Assembly (NCBI RefSeq): GCF_004768545.1
Contig: NZ_CP038635.1
Span: 3,637,486 to 3,701,485 of the forward strand
Direction: 5' to 3'
Source of the DNA: Cupriavidus oxalaticus
GTDB lineage: Bacteria > Pseudomonadota > Gammaproteobacteria > Burkholderiales > Burkholderiaceae
DNA: 64,000 nt
The notes under the pieces were generated by a model. It searched no databases and was not told where the DNA came from. It saw only the letters and a program-made list of their open reading frames with translations. The translations under genes and the position numbers were made by a program. This document shows, piece by piece, positions 34,113-41,832 of the stretch. Numbering within the stretch: position 1 is the stretch's first letter; the number at the start of each line of letters is the position of its first letter.

Positions 34113-35594
34113 ATGACCGAGCGCAAGACAACCCCCACCGCAACGCAGGGGACCAACGAACCGAGGCGTGCCCGCCAGGTCAGCGCTGCGCCACCCGTCG
34201 AGCGCGTCCCGCGCGCCCGCGGCCAGGGAGGCAAGCGCCGCAACGGCAAGGCGCGCGACGCCGACCTGGTGGTGATCGGCGGCGGCTCCGGCGGCGTGGC
34301 CTGCGCGCGGCGCGCGGCGGCGCACGGTGCGCGCGTTATCCTGGTCGAGCGCGATGCCATCGGCGGCACCTGCGTCAACCGCGGCTGCGTACCGAAGAAG
34401 ATGCTGTCGTATGGCGCCTCGTGGGCAGCGATCCTGTCGGGCTGCCTGTCGCACACCGGCGGGCACGAGGACTGGCGCGACGCGATCGTGCGCGTCAATG
34501 CCGAGGTGGCGCGGCTGAACGCGGGCTACACCCAGCGCCTGCATGAATCCGGCGTGGAGATACTGCGTGGCGACGCGCGCGTCACCGCGCCCGATGAAGT
34601 CCGCGTCGGCGACGAGACCATCCATGCGCGCCGCATCCTGATCGCCACCGGCGCGCGCCCGCGCCCGCTGGACGTGCCCGGCGGCGAACTGGCGGCCAGC
34701 TCCGACGATGTCTTTACCTGGCAGACCGTGCCCGCCTCGGTCGCGGTGATCGGCGGCGGCTATATCGGCGTGGAGCTGGCATCGATCCTGTCGCGCTATG
34801 GCGTCAAGGTCGACCTGATCGTCGCCGGCGACCGGCTGCTGCGGCATTTCGACCATGAGATCGGCGCTGCGCTGGCCGAGGCGCTGACGGCGCGCGGCGT
34901 GCGCCTGCATCTGAATGCCGAAGTCCACCTGCTCAGCCAGGCCAATGGCGCGGTGGAAGTCTGCTACCGCCCCACCGACCGCCCCGGCCAGACCGAGGCC
35001 GTGCGCGCGCAGGCCGCGCTGGCGGCGATCGGGCGCATCTCCAATGTGCAGGGGCTGGGGCTGGAAGAACTCGGCCTGGCCTTTGGCGACAAGGGCGGCA
35101 TCCATGTCGACAAGCAGTACCGCAGCAGCGTGCGCAAGATCTATGCGGTCGGCGATGCCACCGACGGCTTGCACCTGACGCCGGTGGCGACCGCGCAGGG
35201 CCGCTGGCTGGCCGACCGGCTGTATGGCCGGCGCGGCGAGCGTGCCGACTTCGATTTCGTGCCCACCGCGGTGTTCAGCGAACCGGCCATCGGCGCAGTC
35301 GGCATGACCGAGGCGCAGGCGATTGCCGATGCCGGCAAGCCCGAGCGCATCCGCACCGTGGTCAAGCGCTTTGTCTCGCTGGAGAACCGCTTCGGCGGCA
35401 CGGCGTACCAGAGCGTGTTCAAGCTGGTGCTGAACGCGCGCAGCGGGCGCGTGCTGGGGGTGCACCTGATGGACAACGCCGCGCCGGAGATCGTGCAGGC
35501 GCTGGCGGTGGCGCTGCGCCTGGGCGTGCGTGAATCGCACCTGCAGACCACGGTGCAGCTGCATCCGACGGTGGCGGAGGAGTTGTTCGGCTGA
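34113..35594 (+). CDS. gor: Glutathione-reductase-like flavoprotein
   Basis: A 493-aa class-I pyridine-nucleotide disulfide oxidoreductase. FAD-binding GGGSGG at 56-61, redox-active Cys87 and Cys92 in GGTCVNRGCVPKK, NAD(P)H-binding IGGGYIGVELASIL, YAVGDATDGLHLTPVA for FAD, and a C-terminal HPTVAEELF with the catalytic His-Glu pair. It most resembles glutathione reductase. The unusual part is a basic, Pro/Arg-rich extension of about 50 residues before the FAD domain. The ATG at 34113 has AGGAGG seven bases upstream, supporting this longer form. It follows the patatin gene by 66 bp. Confidence 0.92.
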   Translation: MTERKTTPTATQGTNEPRRARQVSAAPPVERVPRARGQGGKRRNGKARDADLVVIGGGSGGVACARRAAAHGARVILVERDAIGGTCVNRGCVPKKMLSYGASWAAILSGCLSHTGGHEDWRDAIVRVNAEVARLNAGYTQRLHESGVEILRGDARVTAPDEVRVGDETIHARRILIATGARPRPLDVPGGELAASSDDVFTWQTVPASVAVIGGGYIGVELASILSRYGVKVDLIVAGDRLLRHFDHEIGAALAEALTARGVRLHLNAEVHLLSQANGAVEVCYRPTDRPGQTEAVRAQAALAAIGRISNVQGLGLEELGLAFGDKGGIHVDKQYRSSVRKIYAVGDATDGLHLTPVATAQGRWLADRLYGRRGERADFDFVPTAVFSEPAIGAVGMTEAQAIADAGKPERIRTVVKRFVSLENRFGGTAYQSVFKLVLNARSGRVLGVHLMDNAAPEIVQALAVALRLGVRESHLQTTVQLHPTVAEELFG

Positions 35595-35617
35595 GCGCTA
35601 TTGAGCGCTACTCGGGT

Positions 35618-37108
35618 TCAATCACCGACCGGCAGCTTCAGCACGGCGCGCACGCCAACGCCCTGCGCGCCGTCGCCCAGCTCCACCGTGCCGCCGAAGC
35701 GCGACGCCATCTCGCGCGAGATCGCCAGCCCGAGCCCCGAGCCGGGCTCGGCGTTGCCCACGCGGCGGTAGAAGCGCGCGAAGACCTTCTCGCGCTCTTC
35801 GGCCGGGATGCCCGGCCCGTCGTCTTCCACGACCAGGCAGGCCGTTTCGTCGTTGCGGCTTGCCGACAAGGTGATCCGGCTGCCGCGCGGCGAGTACTGG
35901 ATCGCGTTGTGCACCAGGTTGGCCAGCGCCTCGCGCAGCAGGGCGGGATCGGCGCGCACCGGCAGCTTCAGCCCCGGCACCGGCTCCCAGCCGAAGTCCT
36001 GCTGCTTGCCGCGCGCCAGCGGCAGGTAGTCGAGCGCCACCTGCTCGGCCACGGCGACGGCGTCGATGATGTCGATGGCGTCGCTGGCCTCGCCCGGCTG
36101 TGCATTCTCGCCATGGTGCTGGCGTACCCGCGCCAGCGCCAGCAGCTGGTTGGTCAGCCGCGCGGCCTGCTCCAGCTGCGTGACGATGCCGCCCACGGCC
36201 TCGCCCGCGGCGCGGCGCGCGGCTTCCGGATCGGGGTCGCGCAGCTGGCGCTGGGCGTATTCGGCCTGCGTCTTCAGGATTGCCAGCGGCGTGCGCAGCT
36301 GGTGCGCGGCATCGGCGATGAACTGCGCCTGCGCCTGCGCCATTGCCGCCGAGCGCGACACGTGCAGGTTGACCGCGTCGACCAGCGGCCGCACCTCGGA
36401 CGGCACGCGCTCGAAGGACAGCGGCGCGAGGTCGTCGGGCGAGCGCGCCTCGACGTCGTCGCGCACGCGCTTGAGCGGGCGCAGCACGTAAGTGACGCCG
36501 CCCACCAGGATCGCGGCGCTCAGCAGGATCAGCATCAGGTCGCGCGCCAGCGCGCTGCGCCACACCGTGGCGATCAGCGCGCTGCGCGGCTCGGCGGTCT
36601 CGGCAACCTGGATGATCACGCGCATGCGCGCATCGGGCCGGTACACGGGGCGCGCCATCACGCCGATGCGCACCGCTTCGCCCAGGTACTCGGTATCGTA
36701 GAAGCGCGGCTGGTTGTTGACGAGGTTGCCGGCGGGCAGCGGCAGGTCGTCGTAGCCGGTGATGGTCTCCACCTTGCCGGCGCGCTCCAGCGACACGCGG
36801 TAGTACACATGGGTCTGCGCCGCGCTCTCGAACATTTCCATGGCGGCGTCGGGCAGCGTGAGCTGGACGCTTTCGCCGGCCATGCCGATGGCGTTGTCGA
36901 TGGTGCGGATCGAGCCGTACAGCGAGCGGTCGTAGGCCCGGTTGGCGGCGTCGCGCAGCGTGCCGTAGCTGAGCCAGGTGTCGATCGCCATCATCGCCGC
37001 CAGCGCCGGCACCAGCAGCAACAGCAGCTGGCGGCGCAGGCTGCCGCGCCGCCACAGCAGTATGGGATGGCGCGGACCCATGCGCATATTCCCTGCCATC
37101 CAGCGCAT
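35618..37108 (-). CDS. tctE: Sensor histidine kinase TctE
   Basis: A 496-aa kinase that senses external carboxylates in related systems. TM1 (about residues 27-46), a periplasmic 2CSK-type domain to about residue 185, TM2 (190-208), a HAMP-like linker, then HisKA with phosphoacceptor His269 in DAAHQLRTPLA. The ATP-binding boxes are NLVHNAIQYSPRG, DDGPGIP and GSGLGLAISREMA. The start at 37108 lies one base after the tctD stop, implying translational coupling. It converges on gor. The TTT genes tctCBA 4 kb away are the probable regulon. Confidence 0.92.
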   Translation of the reverse strand: MRWMAGNMRMGPRHPILLWRRGSLRRQLLLLLVPALAAMMAIDTWLSYGTLRDAANRAYDRSLYGSIRTIDNAIGMAGESVQLTLPDAAMEMFESAAQTHVYYRVSLERAGKVETITGYDDLPLPAGNLVNNQPRFYDTEYLGEAVRIGVMARPVYRPDARMRVIIQVAETAEPRSALIATVWRSALARDLMLILLSAAILVGGVTYVLRPLKRVRDDVEARSPDDLAPLSFERVPSEVRPLVDAVNLHVSRSAAMAQAQAQFIADAAHQLRTPLAILKTQAEYAQRQLRDPDPEAARRAAGEAVGGIVTQLEQAARLTNQLLALARVRQHHGENAQPGEASDAIDIIDAVAVAEQVALDYLPLARGKQQDFGWEPVPGLKLPVRADPALLREALANLVHNAIQYSPRGSRITLSASRNDETACLVVEDDGPGIPAEEREKVFARFYRRVGNAEPGSGLGLAISREMASRFGGTVELGDGAQGVGVRAVLKLPVGD

Positions 37109-37109
37109 G

Positions 37110-37784
37110 TCAGCGCCCGGCCTCGGGCTCCAGCAGGTAGCCGAAGCCGCGCAGCGTGACGATGGTGACGCCGTGCCCGGCCAGCTTTTTGCGCAGCCGG
37201 TAGACCAGCACTTCGATCGCGTCGGGGGAGACGTCGGCGTCGAGCGAGAACACCTTGTCGAGCAGCTGCGCCTTGGTCAGCGGCTGGCCGCTGCGCGCCA
37301 GCAGCGCGCCCAGCAGCGTCGATTCGCGCGGCGTCAGCGCCAGCGGCTGGCCATCGAGCGTAAAGCTGCGCGTCTCGCCGTCGAACACCAGCGTGCCGCA
37401 TTGCAGGCGCGGGTGCGCGCGGCCGCGGCTGCGGCGGATCAGCGCCAGCAGCCGCGCTTCCAGCTCGGCGATGGCGAAGGGCTTGGGCAGGTAGTCGTCG
37501 GCGCCGAGGTTGAGGCCGCGCACGCGTTCGTCGAGCGTGTCCTGCGCGGTCAGGATCAGCACCGGGGTGCGGTCGTCGCGCCCGCGCATCGACTTGAGCA
37601 CGGCCAGCCCGTCCTTGCCGGGCAGGCGCAGGTCGAGCACGACCGCGTCGTATTCCTCGGCCTGCAGCCGTGCCTCGGCCTGCAGGCCGTCGGCGACGTG
37701 CTCGATCACGAAGCCGCCCTGCTCCAGTGCGCGGGCGACCCAGCGTGCCAGTTCGACTTCATCCTCCACCAGCAGGATGCGCAT
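37110..37784 (-). CDS. tctD: OmpR-family response regulator TctD
   Basis: A 224-aa regulator. Receiver domain with Glu7-Asp8, phosphoacceptor Asp51 in VVLDLRLPGKDG and Lys in YLPKPF; winged-helix output domain (about residues 125-220) with LTPRESTLLGALLAR and RLRKKLAGHGVTIVTLRGFGYLL. GAGGAGGAGA precedes MRILLVED at 37784, a very strong ribosome binding site. It is the first gene of tctDE and divergent from a periplasmic binding-protein gene. Likely targets are that gene and tctCBA. Confidence 0.94.
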   Translation of the reverse strand: MRILLVEDEVELARWVARALEQGGFVIEHVADGLQAEARLQAEEYDAVVLDLRLPGKDGLAVLKSMRGRDDRTPVLILTAQDTLDERVRGLNLGADDYLPKPFAIAELEARLLALIRRSRGRAHPRLQCGTLVFDGETRSFTLDGQPLALTPRESTLLGALLARSGQPLTKAQLLDKVFSLDADVSPDAIEVLVYRLRKKLAGHGVTIVTLRGFGYLLEPEAGR

Positions 37785-37853
37785 GCCGGTTCTCCTCCTC
37801 TGCCGGTTCTTGCATGGCGGCCCCGGCGCTATGGTGCGCCGGCCGCGGGCGCC

Positions 37854-37859
37854 TATAAT
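37854..37859 (+). promoter_or_regulatory. TATAAT -10 element of the binding-protein gene
   Basis: A perfect TATAAT stands out in GC-rich DNA, 95 bp before the binding-protein ATG. No good -35 lies 16-18 bp upstream, which suits activator dependence, for example on TctD. Confidence 0.5.
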
Positions 37860-37953
37860 AACCCCGCCCCGCCTGTCCCGGCGCGCCTGCTGCAGGGCCG
37901 CCCTCCAGTTCCCGATCACCGTGTCCAAGCGTCCGCCCCAGCAGTCCGCTTCC

Positions 37954-39162
37954 ATGCCGCCCGCGGCGCATGGGTCGCCCGCCCTTCCCGCATCACGTCA
38001 CGCATCACACCCGTCACCCGCCTCACCGCAGCGCCGCCGGCTGGCCGGTGCCGCGCTGCTTGCCGGGACTTCGCTGTCATTGCCGCTGCAGGCCCAGTCC
38101 ATGCTGCCGGCGCCGCCGCCGGGCTATCCGTCGGGGTATGACGCCACCATCGCCCGCGCGCTGCGCGAAGGCGAGGTGGTGGTCTATGCCTCGACCGACC
38201 TGGAAGTGGCGCAGCCGCTGATCACGGCGTTCGAGACGCGCTATCCCGGCATCCGGGTGCGCTATGAAGACCTGAACACCGTCGACCTGAACCAGCGCTT
38301 CCTCGCCGAAACCGCCGCGCTGGGCAGCGGCCGCCCGGCGCCGGGCGCGCGCTATGCCGACGTGCTGTGGAGCACCGCCATGGACCTGCAGATCAAGCTG
38401 GTCAACGACGGCAACGCGCAGCGCTACGCCTCGCCGGAGCGCGCCGGCCTGCCCGGCTGGGCGGTTTGGCGCGACGAGGCCTGGGGCACCACCTTCGAGC
38501 CCGCGGTGATCGTCTACAACCGCCACCACTTCGCCGGCATGCGCGCGCCGCGCAGCCGCACCGGGCTGGCGCGGCTGCTGCAGGAGAACGCGCCGCGCTG
38601 GCGCGGCAAGGTGGTGACGTATGACGTGGAGCGCTCCGGCGTGGGCTACCTGCTGGCGCAGCAGGACGCGCGCATGGGCAGCGAGTTCTGGTACCTGGCG
38701 CAGGCGCTGGGGCGCGCCGGGGTGCAGCTGTCGTCGTCGACCGCGGAGATGGTCGAGCGCATCGCCAGCGGCGAGCTGGTGATGGGGTACAACCTGCTGG
38801 GTTCCTACGCGCTGTCGCTGATGGAGCGCGGCGCGGCGATCGACGTGATCGCGCCGCGCGACTACACGCTGGTGATGTCGCGGGTGGCGTTTATCGCCAG
38901 GCGCGCGCCGCGGCCCAATGCGGCGCGGCTGTGGCTGGATTTCCTGCTGTCGCGCGAGGGCCAGGCGCTGCTGGCCAAGTCGACCACGCAGCTCTATACC
39001 ATCCGCACCGATACCGACAGCGTGCACACCGCCGCGGCGCTGTCGGAGCGCCTGGGCTACGCGCTCAAGCCGATCAGCGTGGGGCCGGGCCTGCTGGCCG
39101 CGCAGGACACCCTGCGCAAGCGCGCCTTCCTGGCGCGCTGGCACGAAGCGGTGCGCGGCTAG
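37954..39162 (+). CDS. Orphan ABC-type periplasmic binding protein
   Basis: A 402-aa extracellular solute-binding protein of the Fe(III)/phosphoglycerate type. Residues 1-48 contain PQRRRLAGAALLAGTSLSLPLQAQS, a Tat-like signal. The mature part shows EGEVVVYASTDLEVAQPLITAFETRYPGI and GYNLLGSYALSLMERGA, family blocks. No ABC permease or ATPase is nearby. It is divergent from tctDE, an arrangement recurrent in Burkholderiales, so it may present the ligand to TctE rather than feed a transporter, as PgtC does for PgtB. A GTG at 37921 is an alternative start. Confidence 0.85.
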   Translation: MPPAAHGSPALPASRHASHPSPASPQRRRLAGAALLAGTSLSLPLQAQSMLPAPPPGYPSGYDATIARALREGEVVVYASTDLEVAQPLITAFETRYPGIRVRYEDLNTVDLNQRFLAETAALGSGRPAPGARYADVLWSTAMDLQIKLVNDGNAQRYASPERAGLPGWAVWRDEAWGTTFEPAVIVYNRHHFAGMRAPRSRTGLARLLQENAPRWRGKVVTYDVERSGVGYLLAQQDARMGSEFWYLAQALGRAGVQLSSSTAEMVERIASGELVMGYNLLGSYALSLMERGAAIDVIAPRDYTLVMSRVAFIARRAPRPNAARLWLDFLLSREGQALLAKSTTQLYTIRTDTDSVHTAAALSERLGYALKPISVGPGLLAAQDTLRKRAFLARWHEAVRG

Positions 39163-39201
39163 CACCCAGGCCGGTTTCGGGGAGCCAGGGGAGTCAGGAG
39201 A

Positions 39202-39942
39202 TCAGGGCACCAGGTCGCTGGTGTCCAGGCCCGCGGCTTCCTTCTGGCAGGCCTGCTCGCACAGCGTCGACAGTTCGTCGTCGAGCTGCGCCATCGGGCG
39301 CGGCACGTAGCCGAGCCGCAGCGCGGGGGACAATCTCAGGGTATCGATGAAGGCATCCGCCATGCGCTCGGCGTTGGCGTCGAGGTCGAAGTCCTCGGGT
39401 GAGAACAGCCAGTGCGCCAGCACGCCGCCGATGCAGGCGTGGAACGCATTGACGGCGAGATCGAGGTCGAGGTCGGCCGGCAGCTGCCCGCGCTCGCGCG
39501 CCAGGCGCAGGTGCTCGCGGATCTTGACCAGGCCTTCCTTGTGCGACTGGCGCTGGCGCTCGAAGATGGCTCCGTTGTCCTGCACCATCTCGCACTTGTG
39601 GAAGATGATCTCGAACACGCGGCGCAGGCGTGGGTTCACCACGGTCTGGCGCATCACGTAGGCGCAGATGTCGCGCACGCCCCCAAGGGGGTCTTCCTGG
39701 CGCGCGATCCGCTCCGGATCGCACAGCGCTTCCACCGGCAGGTGCACGCGGTCGCACATGGCGGCGAACACATCGCTCTTGTTCTTGAAGTGCCAGTAAA
39801 TCGCGCCGCGCGTGACCCCCGCCGCCTCGGCGATGTCGGCCAGCGACGGCCGTGCCACGCCGCGGGCGTGGAACACGGTTTCGGCCGCGTCGAGAATCCG
39901 GTGGCGCGTCTCTAGCGCCTCTTCCTTGGTGCGTCTGACCAT
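39202..39942 (-). CDS. TetR-family repressor of the adjacent efflux operon
   Basis: A 246-aa TetR/AcrR regulator. The N-terminal HTH reads RILDAAETVFHARGVARPSLADIAEAAGVTRGAIYWHFKNKSDVF, the hallmark AcrR/TtgR type. The ligand-binding domain (60-246) is typical for multidrug recognition. Length and divergent position beside an RND operon match AcrR, TtgR or BpeR. The start at 39942 gives MVRRTKEEAL, standard for the group. A palindromic operator lies between it and the efflux genes. The C-terminal 30 residues run longer than most AcrR proteins. Confidence 0.93.
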   Translation of the reverse strand: MVRRTKEEALETRHRILDAAETVFHARGVARPSLADIAEAAGVTRGAIYWHFKNKSDVFAAMCDRVHLPVEALCDPERIARQEDPLGGVRDICAYVMRQTVVNPRLRRVFEIIFHKCEMVQDNGAIFERQRQSHKEGLVKIREHLRLARERGQLPADLDLDLAVNAFHACIGGVLAHWLFSPEDFDLDANAERMADAFIDTLRLSPALRLGYVPRPMAQLDDELSTLCEQACQKEAAGLDTSDLVP

Positions 39943-40510
39943 GTCTGTCTCATATGCCGGAGGCGCATGGACACGGTGTCCACGGTCCGGCGTGTTGAAT
40001 CTCCCCGGTGCCGCGCAAGGTGCGCGGCGGGTCGTTGTCGTCACATGGCTATGTTGTCGCAAGCCCTTGGGTCCGACAGGACGGCGCGCATCCTAACCCG
40101 AGTCGGCGGTTTGCGCCGGATACCGGATCAGGTTGGCCGGCTTTTCGCTGGGATCCGATGGTTCGCATCGGACCCGCCCGGCGTGATGTGAAAGCCCCTG
40201 CTGATGAATCGACTTTAACATACATGCTTGAATGTATATATAATACGCGCTCGCCCGGCTTTCGGCCAGCCGCCCCCTGTGACATAGCCAGCACCCTGGG
40301 CGACTCCTTGCGCAGGCCAGCCGGACGGCAATCCAGTCGTCATATAAAAGCCACCGTTCGTCGTATTCGTCACCGCGCCGACGCGATTTGTGGCTAGCAT
40401 CACGCTTTTATCCGCTGCAAATATTGCGGCGGGCTGCGTCGTTTTCGCTTTCCTGAGATGTCAGGCCGGGGCGATGCGGCAGATCTCAAATTGCCATCAT
40501 GGGGTTATCG
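39943..40510. other. Intergenic region between tetR and efflux operon
   Basis: 568 bases without a supportable gene. It holds the strong promoter/operator at 40215-40244 and then a leader of about 260 bases before the adaptor ATG. I see no uORF or riboswitch I could support in the leader. Confidence 0.5.
40215..40244 (+). promoter_or_regulatory. Efflux operon promoter with TetR operator
   Basis: -35 TTAACA (40215-40220), 18-bp spacer, -10 TATAAT (40239-40244). The spacer contains ATACAT-gcttga-ATGTAT (40220-40237), a perfect 6-bp palindrome matching the E. coli AcrR operator pattern (TACATACAT...ATGTATGTA). Repressor bound here would block RNA polymerase. Confidence 0.82.
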
Positions 40511-41761
40511 ATGAGGAAGTCCCAACATATCAGTCGCGTTGCCACTTTTGCAGCCGCTGCGCTGTCGGCGCTGGCGCTCACTGCCTGCGGCGACAAGAAG
40601 GCCGAGGGCGGTGCCCCGCCCCCGCCGGAAGTGGGCGTGGTCACCGTGACGCCGTCGCCGGTCGCCGTCGTCAATGAACTGCCGGGCCGCCTGGAAGGCG
40701 TGCGCACGGCCGAAGTGCGCGCTCGCGTCGAAGGCATCGTGCTGTCGCGCAACTACACCGAGGGCGGCGAAGTGAAGGCCGGCCAAGTGATGTTCCGCAT
40801 CGACCCGGCGCCCTACCAGGCCGAACTGTCGTCGGCCCAGGCCGCGCTGCAGCGCGCCGAGGCCAACGCCGTCACTGCGAGGCTGAAGGCCGAGCGCTAC
40901 AAGCCGCTGGTGGCCGTCAACGCGGTCAGCAAGCAGGAATACGACGACGCCGTGGCCGCCGCCGGCCAGGCCAACGCCGACGTGGCATCGGCCAGGGCCG
41001 CCGTGCGCACCGCCCAGATCAACCTGGGCTACACCACCGTGACCGCGCCGATCAGCGGCCGCGCCGGCCGTGCGCTGGTGACCGAGGGCGCGCTGGTGGG
41101 CAAGGGCGAGGCGACCAAGCTGGCGCTGGTGGAGCAGGTCGACCCGATGTGGGTCACCTTCACCCAGCCGGCCTCGGAAGTCACGCGCCTGCGACGCGCC
41201 ATCGAGTCGGGCGCCGTCAAGGGCGTCAACGGCGGCGCCAACGTGCACCTGTACGTGGAAGACGGCCGCGAGTACGAGCACACCGGCAAGCTGCTGTTCT
41301 CGGACATGACGGTCGACCCGACCACCGGCGCGATCACGCTGCGCGCGCAGTTCCCCAATCCGAAGCGCGAGCTGCTGTCGGGCACCTTCGTGCGCGTGAA
41401 GATCGAGCAGGGCGTGGATGAGAACGCGCTGACCGTGCCGCAGCGGGCGCTGATCCGCGGCGCGCAGGGCGCCACCGTGCTGGTCGTTGGCAACGACGGC
41501 AACGTCGCCTCCGTGCCGGTCAAGGCGCCGCAGGCCATCGGCGACCGCTGGATCGTGACCGAAGGCCTGAAGGGCGGCGAGAAGGTGATCGTCGAGGGCC
41601 TGCAGAAGGTCAAGGTCGGCGCGCCGGCCAGGCCGGTGCCGTTCGTGCAGGCGGGTGCCTCGGCGCCGGCCGCCATGCCGGCTGCGGCTTCTGCTGCCCC
41701 GGCCTCGGCCCCCAAGGCCGAAGCGAAGCAGGAAGCGAAGGCCGAGGGCAAGCAAGGCTGA
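40511..41761 (+). CDS. RND efflux adaptor lipoprotein, AcrA/TtgA-like
   Basis: A 416-aa periplasmic adaptor. The N-terminal lipobox ALTAC gives Cys26. Order of domains: lipoyl half (LPGRLEGVRTAEVRARVEGIVLSRNYTEGGEV), alpha-hairpin with LSSAQAALQRAEANAVTARLKAERYKPLV, second lipoyl half (YTTVTAPISGRAGRALV), beta-barrel (FSDMTVDPTTGAITLRAQFPNP) and membrane-proximal domain. The C-terminal 40 residues are Ala/Lys-rich. ATG 40511 has GGGGTT upstream; ATG 40499 is possible. First gene of a complete three-gene pump operon. Confidence 0.94.
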   Translation: MRKSQHISRVATFAAAALSALALTACGDKKAEGGAPPPPEVGVVTVTPSPVAVVNELPGRLEGVRTAEVRARVEGIVLSRNYTEGGEVKAGQVMFRIDPAPYQAELSSAQAALQRAEANAVTARLKAERYKPLVAVNAVSKQEYDDAVAAAGQANADVASARAAVRTAQINLGYTTVTAPISGRAGRALVTEGALVGKGEATKLALVEQVDPMWVTFTQPASEVTRLRRAIESGAVKGVNGGANVHLYVEDGREYEHTGKLLFSDMTVDPTTGAITLRAQFPNPKRELLSGTFVRVKIEQGVDENALTVPQRALIRGAQGATVLVVGNDGNVASVPVKAPQAIGDRWIVTEGLKGGEKVIVEGLQKVKVGAPARPVPFVQAGASAPAAMPAAASAAPASAPKAEAKQEAKAEGKQG

Positions 41762-41832
41762 AACCGCCGCGCCGCGGCGGCTGAAGCCAGCCGCCGCGGC
41801 ACACAGGGCTAGACAAAGAGGGAGCCAGTCTT

